Source: Caldisericia bacterium (GTDB lineage Bacteria; Caldisericota; Caldisericia; B22-G15). Taken from it: DNA of 9,128 nucleotides. The DNA is taken from the NCBI GenBank assembly GCA_021158845.1, contig JAGGSY010000036.1:1-9128 (forward strand). Direction: 5' to 3'. The notes under the pieces were generated by a model. It searched no databases. It was given only the letters and a program-made list of their open reading frames with translations, and was not told the DNA's origin. Position numbers and translations under genes: made by a program. Positions 1-5,515 of the stretch are shown in pieces (the stretch's first letter is position 1; each line of letters starts with the position of its first letter).

Positions 1-47
1 GAGGGAGTATTAAGAAAATTAGGAGTTGGCTCAAAAATTTAATAAAA

Positions 48-401
48 GTGCTTGACATCGTGCTTGCCATTCTTACCCTTTTATTCTTCTTTATAGGGTT
101 AAAGTATCTACCATATTATATAGGCGAGGCCTTGCATATCTCCGAACAAAACTTTGTTGCTCATGTAGAAGACATAATTTCGTATATATTAATTCTTGCT
201 ATTCTTCTTGAGTTAACTGTAGTTCTTGTAAGATTTTCAACATTTGTCCTGATTGATACACTTATATTTATAATAGTAAGAAAGATGTTGAAACCATCAA
301 TTTCAACCCTTGATATATTTCTTGGAGTATTAGCTGTTGTATTGTTAATCTTTGCAAGAAAGTATGGATTCTCGAAGGAAGAGAAGGAAAAGAAATTCTA
401 A
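48..401 (+). CDS. PsiE-like small integral membrane protein (N-terminus uncertain, possibly 5' partial)
   Basis: The product is a hydrophobic protein of about 117 residues with four likely membrane segments: roughly residues 2-22, 43-62, 64-80 and 87-105, then a short charged tail (EEKEKK). The order of segments, the ILxxxLLELTVVLVRF stretch and the later IVRKM...STLDIFLG stretch resemble the phosphate-starvation-inducible PsiE family as I remember it. The molecular function of PsiE is not established. The GTG at 48 is a weak start: no Shine-Dalgarno precedes it at a usable distance (AGGAG lies at 21-25) and the first helix begins at once. The same frame stays open to base 3 and would add a basic, amphipathic lead (KKIRSWLKNLIK) that suits a membrane protein, so the true start may lie outside the window. 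A second frame ends with a stop at 40-42, which could instead be the end of an upstream gene. The stop lies 1 nt from the convergent dnaJ stop. Confidence 0.6.
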   Translation: MLDIVLAILTLLFFFIGLKYLPYYIGEALHISEQNFVAHVEDIISYILILAILLELTVVLVRFSTFVLIDTLIFIIVRKMLKPSISTLDIFLGVLAVVLLIFARKYGFSKEEKEKKF

Positions 402-402
402 A

Positions 403-1485
403 TTAACCCCTTATTTTCCTCCATTCCTCTAAAAGTTTTCTCTCCCTTCTTGAAAGTTTGGTGGGTATCTTTATATTTGCTATCACATACAAATCTCCTC
501 TTCCTCTCCTCCCAAGAAGTGGTAAACCCTCTCCCTTCAATCTTATCCTTTCTCCAAACTGTAATCCTGGTTTTATATTTATAACCTTTTCTCCCTCAAG
601 GGTTGGTATGGTTATACTTCCACCAAGAAGAGCTGTTATAAGAGGTACTTGAGCTTCATAAAAGAGATTTTCTCCCTCCCTTTTTAAAAATGGATGTGGT
701 CTAACATTTACCTCTATATAAAGGTCTCCGTTAAGTCCATTCTTTCCTTGATTGCCCTGTCCTTTAAGTCGAATCCTCATCCCATCTTCTATTCCAGGTG
801 GTATCTTTATTTTAATTCTCCTACTTCTTCTTACCACACCACTTCCTCTACAAACTTTACATGGATGTGTGTTTATATACCCTTCGCCATGACATCTTGG
901 ACACACAGTAACGGTGACAAACTGACCAAATATGGTTCTTTGAACTCTTTTAACCTGTCCTGTACCTCCACATTCAGGGCAGACCTCCTTTTCAAAACCA
1001 GGCTCAACTCCACTTCCACCACATCTATCACAAATCTCCTCCCTCTCAATCTCTATTTCTTTTTCAGCCCCCTTCAAAACATCTATTAAATCTATGGTTA
1101 GTCTGTAATATAAATCTCCTCCCCTTCTTACCCTTTCCTTTCTTCTTTCTCTTGTTGTACCGAAACCACCAAAGAATGTATCAAATATATCCTCAAATCC
1201 AAAATCAAAATCCTTAAAGAAATCACCGAAAGGTCTTTCCTGGTCATAGGAAAATCCACCAGTTGGTATATCAGCGGATCCATACATATCGTATCTCTTT
1301 CTCTTCTCTGGATCTGAAAGAACTTCGTATGCCTCATTTATCTCTGCCATCTTTTTGGCAGCTTCTGGATCGTCTTTGTGTAAATCAGGATGATACTTCT
1401 TTACAAGTCTCCTATATGCCCTCTTTATCTCCTCGGGGGTGGCATTCCTATCCACCCCCAGTATCTCATAATAATCCTTTTTCAT
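403..1485 (-). CDS. dnaJ: Chaperone protein DnaJ (type I Hsp40)
   Basis: This is the J-domain co-chaperone that delivers unfolded clients to DnaK and stimulates its ATPase in the cytoplasm. At 360 residues it is slightly shorter than E. coli DnaJ. The J domain spans about residues 4-68 with the essential HPD at 32-34. The linker (about 70-121) is richer in Phe and Asp than in Gly. The zinc-binding domain holds all four CxxCxGxG motifs (Cys152, 169, 195 and 209 begin each), so two zinc sites should be intact. C-terminal substrate-binding domains follow (about 217-340), with a short basic-acidic tail. The ATG overlaps the dnaK stop by one base (TAATG). The nearest GGAG is 16 nt upstream, too far to be good, so translation probably depends on ribosomes finishing dnaK. 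The gene is last in grpE-dnaK-dnaJ and no terminator is visible after it. Confidence 0.97.
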   Translation of the reverse strand: MKKDYYEILGVDRNATPEEIKRAYRRLVKKYHPDLHKDDPEAAKKMAEINEAYEVLSDPEKRKRYDMYGSADIPTGGFSYDQERPFGDFFKDFDFGFEDIFDTFFGGFGTTRERRKERVRRGGDLYYRLTIDLIDVLKGAEKEIEIEREEICDRCGGSGVEPGFEKEVCPECGGTGQVKRVQRTIFGQFVTVTVCPRCHGEGYINTHPCKVCRGSGVVRRSRRIKIKIPPGIEDGMRIRLKGQGNQGKNGLNGDLYIEVNVRPHPFLKREGENLFYEAQVPLITALLGGSITIPTLEGEKVINIKPGLQFGERIRLKGEGLPLLGRRGRGDLYVIANIKIPTKLSRRERKLLEEWRKIRG

Positions 1486-3323
1486 TACTTAACTTCGTAG
1501 TCTCCGTCAATGGTTCCTTTATCGTCTCCTTTATCCTTTTTATTTTTGTCTTCTGGTGGTTTCTGTTGCGTTTGAGTTTTCTTGTATATCTCCTCTCCAA
1601 TCTTTGCAAGCGCCTTATTTACCTCATCAATCTTCTTTTTTACCTCATCCATCTTGTTTTCTTTAAGGAGTTTCTCAAGTTCATTAATCTTTTTCTCAGC
1701 ATTCTCATAGACATCTTTACTCACCTTATCCTTGTTCTCTCTGAGAGTCTTCCTTCCAGTGTAAATTATCTGATCAGCAGTATTCCTTAACTCTATCTCT
1801 TCCTTTCTCTTTTTATCCTCCTCTGCAAACTTTTCTGCCTCTTTTCTCATTCTTTCCACCTCTTCTTCAGAAAGCTTTACAGCATTCGTCACTGTTATGT
1901 GTTGGCTTTTACCGGTTCCAAGATCCTTTGCAGTTACATGGAGTATTCCATTCTCATCTATCTCATATGTTACCTCTATCTTTGGAACACCTCTTGGAGC
2001 AGGTGGTATTCCATCAAGTATGAATCTTCCAAGGGAAACATTGTCTTTGGCGAGAGGTCTCTCTCCTTGAAGTATGTGAATCTCTACAGAGGTTTGATTA
2101 TCTGCTGCAGTTGTGAAGATCTGAGTTTTCTTTATAGGTATAGGGGAATTTCTTTCTATCATCTTTGTAAAAACTCCTCCAAGGGTCTCAATTCCAAGGG
2201 TAAGGGGTGTGACATCCTGAAGCACTATCTCCTGCTTAACACTTCCCTCTATTATCCCCGCTTGAATGGCTGCTCCAGTTGCTACACACTCCATTGGATC
2301 AATTCCTCTCTCAGGGGGTTTACCAAAGAAATCTTCAATGAACTTTTGAACAATAGGCATCCTTGTAGGTCCACCCACAAGGATTATCTTATCTATATCC
2401 TTTGGTTCAAGTTTAGCATCTTCAAGAGCACGGGTTAAAGGATCTCTACATTTTTCCACTATCGGTTTCACAAGTTCCTCAAGTAGAGCTCTTGAAATCC
2501 TCATAACAAGGTGCTTTGGTTCATTTCCAATACTTGTTATAAACGGGAGATTTATCTCTGTTTCAAGAACGCTGGAAAGTTCAATTTTTGCCTTCTCCAC
2601 TGCTTCTCTCAACCTTGGAAGAGCTTGCTTGTCCTCTCTTAAATCAACTCCTGTGTCTTTTTTAAATTGCTCAATAACATAATTCATCAATGCCTCATCC
2701 ATGTCTCTTCCACCGAGTTTGGTATCACCTGCAGTTGATATAACCTGAAACACTCCCTCTCCAAAATCCATTATAGTCACATCAAGGGTTCCACCACCAA
2801 AATCAAAAACAAGGATCTTCAATTCCTCTTCACTTTTGTTAAGTCCGTATGCAAAAGCTGCAGCGGTAGGCTCATTTATAAGTCTTACAACCTCAAGTCC
2901 TGCAATCTTTCCTGCATTCTTTGTAGCCTGCCTCTGGTTATCATTAAAATATGCAGGTACAGTTATCACGGCTTTTTCAACCTTTTCCCCAAGAAAAGCC
3001 TCTGCGTCTCTTTTTATCTTCTGCAGAATGAAAGCTGATATTTGTTCAGGTGTATATTCCTTTCCAAATATCTTTACCTTATAGTCTGTTCCCATTTTTC
3101 TCTTTATGCCTGTAACTGTTCCTTCAGGATTTAGAGCCATCTGTCTCCTCGCTGGTTCTCCCACAAGGAGTTGTCCATCCTTAGTAAATGCAACCACAGA
3201 GGGAACAGTTTTTCCTCCAAGAGATGTTCCTTCTGCAGCAGGTATTATTGTTGGTTTTCCACCAACGATAGCTGCAGCAGCAGAGTTAGATGTACCAAGG
3301 TCTATTCCTATAATTCTTCCCAT
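1485..3323 (-). CDS. dnaK: Molecular chaperone DnaK (Hsp70)
   Basis: This is the ATP-driven Hsp70 chaperone, 612 residues, cycling with DnaJ and GrpE. The nucleotide-binding domain (1 to about 365) shows phosphate-1 (IDLGTSNS, 7-14), phosphate-2 (VFDFGGGTLD, 172-181), INEPTAAAFAYG (149-160) and the adenosine motif ILVGGPTR (314-321). The interdomain linker is VLQD (367-370), the substrate-binding beta domain runs to about 485, the helical lid to about 580, and a disordered Lys/Asp tail ends in DGDYEVK. Two points are unusual. Residues 32-40 (GTSLGGKTV) are about four residues longer than the common bacterial form at that loop, and the 20-odd residue insert of diderm DnaK is absent after KRKMGTD (74-80). 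I recall a similar GGK loop in Thermoplasma DnaK. AAGGAGGTGA lies at the end of grpE, 9 nt from the ATG, and the grpE stop is 1 nt away. Confidence 0.98.
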   Translation of the reverse strand: MGRIIGIDLGTSNSAAAAIVGGKPTIIPAAEGTSLGGKTVPSVVAFTKDGQLLVGEPARRQMALNPEGTVTGIKRKMGTDYKVKIFGKEYTPEQISAFILQKIKRDAEAFLGEKVEKAVITVPAYFNDNQRQATKNAGKIAGLEVVRLINEPTAAAFAYGLNKSEEELKILVFDFGGGTLDVTIMDFGEGVFQVISTAGDTKLGGRDMDEALMNYVIEQFKKDTGVDLREDKQALPRLREAVEKAKIELSSVLETEINLPFITSIGNEPKHLVMRISRALLEELVKPIVEKCRDPLTRALEDAKLEPKDIDKIILVGGPTRMPIVQKFIEDFFGKPPERGIDPMECVATGAAIQAGIIEGSVKQEIVLQDVTPLTLGIETLGGVFTKMIERNSPIPIKKTQIFTTAADNQTSVEIHILQGERPLAKDNVSLGRFILDGIPPAPRGVPKIEVTYEIDENGILHVTAKDLGTGKSQHITVTNAVKLSEEEVERMRKEAEKFAEEDKKRKEEIELRNTADQIIYTGRKTLRENKDKVSKDVYENAEKKINELEKLLKENKMDEVKKKIDEVNKALAKIGEEIYKKTQTQQKPPEDKNKKDKGDDKGTIDGDYEVK

Positions 3324-3324
3324 T

Positions 3325-3831
3325 TTAGTTCACCTCCTTCTTATATACTTTGACATAAGCTGGTCTTAAGAGTAAATCGCCTATCTTGTAACCCTTTCTT
3401 AAAACAACGCTTATCTTACCATCCTTTTCTTCATCGTTGGTTAAATCTATGGAGACAACCTGATGAAGATTAGGATTAAAGGGTTCTCCTGTTTTTCCAA
3501 TTTCCTCAACGCCCTCATTTCTTAAGAAATCTATAAATTGTTTCTCTATAAGCTCCAATCCTTTCCTTAATTTCTCGTCTTTAAAATTCATCTTTGCTCC
3601 TTCAAAACTATCAAGTATGTTAAGGAGAGAAGAAATTATTTCGCCTCTCTGGGTCAGTTTTCTTTTTTCCTCTTCTCTTTCAATTTTTCTTTGAAAATAC
3701 TGGAAATCTCTCCTTTCCTTCTTGATAAGAAAGGAAAGAGCTCTAATCTCCTCCTTAAGCTCCTTTATCCTTCTCTCCTTATCCTTTATAACTTCAATAA
3801 GATAAGGTGTAAGATCCTCTCTTTTAGTCAT
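3325..3831 (-). CDS. grpE: Nucleotide exchange factor GrpE
   Basis: GrpE drives ADP release from DnaK. The 168-residue product has a charged N-terminal coiled coil (about residues 8-65, many Lys/Glu/Arg) and the typical C-terminal beta domain: GEPFNPNLHQVVS followed by VLRKGYKIGDLLLRPAYVKV. The start chosen is the ATG at 3829-3831, because the perfect Shine-Dalgarno AAGGAGGTGAT directly precedes it. An in-frame TTG at 3853-3855 would add eight residues, but that TTG lies in the right arm of the CIRCE operator (last base of the spacer plus GAGTGCTAA) and the Shine-Dalgarno would be inside the gene, so I reject it. The gene is first in the operon, under a sigma-70-type promoter and CIRCE. Unlike many Gram-positive operons, no hrcA precedes it; the divergent neighbour is a transporter gene. 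Confidence 0.96.
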   Translation of the reverse strand: MTKREDLTPYLIEVIKDKERRIKELKEEIRALSFLIKKERRDFQYFQRKIEREEEKRKLTQRGEIISSLLNILDSFEGAKMNFKDEKLRKGLELIEKQFIDFLRNEGVEEIGKTGEPFNPNLHQVVSIDLTNDEEKDGKISVVLRKGYKIGDLLLRPAYVKVYKKEVN

Positions 3832-3842
3832 ATCACCTCCTT
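3832..3842 (-). promoter_or_regulatory. Ribosome binding site of grpE (decides the start)
   Basis: On the - strand the sequence reads AAGGAGGTGAT and touches the ATG at 3831. It is fully complementary to the canonical bacterial 16S rRNA 3' end (AUCACCUCCUU). Its position makes the ATG, not the upstream TTG, the start. Only two A residues separate it from the CIRCE arm, so a folded CIRCE hairpin in the mRNA could affect ribosome access. Confidence 0.9.
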
Positions 3843-3844
3843 TT

Positions 3845-3871
3845 TTAGCACTCAAAACCTTTAGGTGCTAA
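3845..3871 (-). promoter_or_regulatory. CIRCE operator (HrcA binding site)
   Basis: The + strand reads TTAGCACTC, nine spacer bases (AAAACCTTT), then AGGTGCTAA. The CIRCE consensus is TTAGCACTC-N9-GAGTGCTAA, so one arm is perfect and the other matches at 7 of 9 positions, with the exact 9-base spacer. On the transcribed - strand the perfect arm is nearer to grpE. The element would start about six bases after the predicted transcription start and end two bases before the ribosome binding site, the usual place for HrcA repression of chaperone genes. It implies an hrcA gene elsewhere in the genome. Confidence 0.93.
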
Positions 3872-3882
3872 TTTCAAGAAAA

Positions 3883-3911
3883 ATTTTACATTAAAAAGTC
3901 GGATTTGTCAA
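3883..3911 (-). promoter_or_regulatory. Sigma-70-type promoter of grpE-dnaK-dnaJ
   Basis: Read on the - strand, TTGACA (3911-3906) is followed by a 17-base spacer and TAAAAT (3888-3883), a perfect -35 and a 5-of-6 -10 box. Transcription should start near 3876, giving a leader of about 45 nt that contains CIRCE. The housekeeping-type boxes together with CIRCE indicate heat induction by relief of HrcA repression rather than by a heat-shock sigma factor. Confidence 0.85.
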
Positions 3912-3925
3912 CCATGGATTGGCAT

Positions 3926-3954
3926 TTGACAGATTCAGGTAAAAAATATATAAT
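3926..3954 (+). promoter_or_regulatory. Perfect-consensus sigma-70-type promoter of the TRAP transporter operon
   Basis: TTGACA (3926-3931), 17 bases, then TATAAT (3949-3954): both boxes and the spacing are the exact sigma-70/sigma-A consensus. Transcription should start near 3961, about 25 nt before the ATG at 3986. No strong operator is obvious over the promoter, though TTTGTCAA occurs on both sides of it (3904-3911 and 3955-3962). Confidence 0.87.
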
Positions 3955-3971
3955 TTTGTCAAAACAAATTC

Positions 3972-3980
3972 AAGGAGGTG
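3972..3980 (+). promoter_or_regulatory. Ribosome binding site of the TAXI receptor gene
   Basis: AAGGAGGTG lies with GGAGG seven bases before the ATG at 3986-3988. An in-frame GTG directly precedes that ATG (3983-3985) and would be only four bases from GGAGG, so the ATG is preferred. The site rules out the far-upstream TTG at 3905, which lies inside the opposing promoter. Confidence 0.85.
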
Positions 3981-3985
3981 GAGTG

Positions 3986-5011
3986 ATGATTATCTCCAAA
4001 CGAGCAATTGGGATACTGTTAATTTTGATGTTGGTTGTAAGTTTGGTTTCTCTGTCTTTCTTCTCTGCCTGTGCCCCTAAGGAAGAGAAACCACAAGAGG
4101 AGGAGGGTGTAAAGAAGGTATTTTTTGGAATTGCAACTGGAGGAACTGGAGGAACATACTTCCCAGTGGGAGGAGCAATTGCACAGGTTGTATCAAACTT
4201 TGCAGACTATGATAATGTGGATGTTGTGGCCACAGCACAGACAAGTGGAGCATCTGTGGCAAACTGTAACTTAATTGGAAAACATGAGATTGAATCTGCC
4301 TTTGCACAGAATAATGTTGTTTACTGGGCTTATACAGGAACAGAGATATTCAAAGATAAGGAGCCAATCAAGAATTTGAGAGTTATCGCTTCTCTTTATC
4401 CAGAAACAATTCAGATAGTTGCTTTAAAGAAATCTGGAATAAAAACCGTTGAGGATCTAAAGGGAAAGAAGGTAGCCGTTGGTGATGTTGGAAGTGGAAC
4501 AGAGGTTGATGCAAGAACAATACTTAATCTTCATGGAATAACATACGATGATATTGACGAACAGTATATGTCATTCTCAGAAGCAACTGACGCACTCAAA
4601 GATGAAAGAATTGATGCTGCATTTGTAACAGCAGGGTATCCAACATCAAGTATTGTATCCCTTGCTACCACAAAGGATATTGTCCTTGTAAACATTACAC
4701 CAGAAATGGTCCAAAAGCTTGTAAAGGAGGTTCCATACTATGCACCAGCAACTATTCCAGCAGGAACATACAAAGGACAGGATGAGGATGTTACAACAGT
4801 TACATGTCTTGCACAATGGGTATGTGATGCTGATTTAGATGAGGATCTTGTCTACAATGTAACAAAGGCATTATGGGAACACAGGGACTTTGTAGAGAAA
4901 GTTCACGCAAAGGGTAAAGATATAACACTCGAAACAGCTCTTGATGGTGTTGCTATTCCTCTTCATCCAGGAGCAGAGAAGTATTATAAGGAGAAGGGAC
5001 TAATACACTAA
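3986..5011 (+). CDS. TAXI-family TRAP transporter solute-binding lipoprotein
   Basis: This is the extracytoplasmic receptor of a TRAP transporter, which captures a substrate (often a carboxylate or amino acid) and passes it to the permease. The 341-residue product begins with a lipoprotein signal: basic ISKR, a hydrophobic core (about 8-25) and lipobox FSAC with the acylated Cys29, then an acidic linker (KEEKPQEEEG). The mature part has hallmark TAXI features: GIATGGTGGTYFPVGGAIA (48-66), the AQTSGAS stretch (84-90), AFAQNNVVYWAYTG (105-118), and LKGKKVAVGDVGSGTE (158-173). The family includes a Thermus thermophilus protein crystallised with glutamate/glutamine, but residues seen here do not fix the substrate. 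The start is set by AAGGAGGTG, giving a short leader after a consensus promoter. A terminator hairpin follows the stop, so this protein is probably made in excess over the permease. Confidence 0.94.
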   Translation: MIISKRAIGILLILMLVVSLVSLSFFSACAPKEEKPQEEEGVKKVFFGIATGGTGGTYFPVGGAIAQVVSNFADYDNVDVVATAQTSGASVANCNLIGKHEIESAFAQNNVVYWAYTGTEIFKDKEPIKNLRVIASLYPETIQIVALKKSGIKTVEDLKGKKVAVGDVGSGTEVDARTILNLHGITYDDIDEQYMSFSEATDALKDERIDAAFVTAGYPTSSIVSLATTKDIVLVNITPEMVQKLVKEVPYYAPATIPAGTYKGQDEDVTTVTCLAQWVCDADLDEDLVYNVTKALWEHRDFVEKVHAKGKDITLETALDGVAIPLHPGAEKYYKEKGLIH

Positions 5012-5021
5012 CATGCTTATT

Positions 5022-5048
5022 AGGGGGTGATTTCACCCCCTCTTTTTT
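5022..5048 (+). terminator. Intrinsic terminator or attenuator between receptor and permease genes
   Basis: AGGGGGTG (5022-5029), loop ATTT, then CACCCCCT (5034-5041) form an eight-pair stem with five G-C pairs in a row, followed by C and six T (5042-5048). This is a clear Rho-independent terminator, 10 nt after the receptor stop and 2 nt before the next start codon. Since the downstream genes are co-oriented and no other promoter is seen, partial readthrough is likely, lowering permease relative to receptor. Confidence 0.88.
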
Positions 5049-5050
5049 AA

Positions 5051-5512
5051 ATGAAGTTAAAATCAGCTCTTTTAATATTAGTTTTATTAATTGTAGGTAT
5101 TTATTTTTCATTTTATAAATTTCATAAAAATCTATTGATAGTAGATGCGAAAACAGGTAAAACGCTTTTATCTTTCAATGTTGAAGACAAAGATACATTT
5201 GAAATAAGTTTCATCCACTCAGTCTCTCTATCTCCAGTATATGAATATTATAGAATTGAAGACGGTGACATAGTACTCTACGAAACAGATTTCTCATATT
5301 CAAGTGCAGGACTCCCAACTGAAACAGAGGGGGAAGAGAAACTCATTATGGAGAAAGATAAATTTAAATTAGTTAACATGAATAGGCCTTTTAAAGAGAT
5401 AAATTACGGTATTGTAAAGGAGTGGAATTTCAAACTTTATATAAAAGGAAAGGAGTATAACCTTTCCAAGATGTTTGGTACAAGAAGAGTTATCATAACC
5501 CTCAGGAGGTAA
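5051..5512 (+). CDS. DUF1850 family membrane-anchored protein of a TAXI-TRAP operon
   Basis: The product has 153 residues: an N-terminal hydrophobic anchor or uncleaved signal (about 5-22, preceded by KLK) and a beta-rich, probably extracytoplasmic domain. Conserved DUF1850-like signatures are visible: FIHSV (54-58), PVYEYY (62-67) and AGLP (86-89). DUF1850 genes are commonly found between TAXI receptor and permease genes, exactly as here, but their role is not established; an accessory part of the transporter is the obvious guess. The ATG is unusual. An in-frame stop (5048-5050) precedes it directly, no later Met occurs before residue 100, and upstream lies only the T tract of a terminator, so there is no Shine-Dalgarno at normal spacing. 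The end carries the ribosome site of the permease gene. Confidence 0.85.
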   Translation: MKLKSALLILVLLIVGIYFSFYKFHKNLLIVDAKTGKTLLSFNVEDKDTFEISFIHSVSLSPVYEYYRIEDGDIVLYETDFSYSSAGLPTETEGEEKLIMEKDKFKLVNMNRPFKEINYGIVKEWNFKLYIKGKEYNLSKMFGTRRVIITLRR

Positions 5513-5515
5513 CTT

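Noticed and set aside
52..80. TTGACA near the start of the PsiE-like gene as a promoter
   Set aside because: No -10-like hexamer lies 16-18 bases downstream, and the motif is within coding sequence.
1263..1790. Long + strand open frame opposite dnaJ and dnaK
   Set aside because: It is antisense to clearly conserved genes, has no ribosome site, and its Ser/Leu/Phe-rich composition is that of a shadow frame.
1899..2438. Open frame opposite the middle of dnaK
   Set aside because: It is a shadow of the conserved DnaK coding frame, with low-complexity composition and no known motifs.
1485..3323. Archaeal (Thermoplasma-like) origin of the window based on DnaK features
   Set aside because: CIRCE, two sigma-70-type promoters, an intrinsic terminator and a bacterial lipobox all point to a bacterium.
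3832..3855. TTG start for grpE giving eight extra residues (MSAKKGGD)
   Set aside because: These codons are the CIRCE right arm and the perfect Shine-Dalgarno; the ATG at 3831 directly follows that site.
3934..3962. Third TTGACA (3962-3957, - strand) as another leftward promoter
   Set aside because: The sequence 17 bases on reads CCTGAA, which is not a -10 box.
3905..3985. Upstream TTG start for the TAXI receptor
   Set aside because: It lies within the opposing -35 box, would precede the predicted transcription start near 3961, and would bury the lipoprotein signal behind 27 residues.
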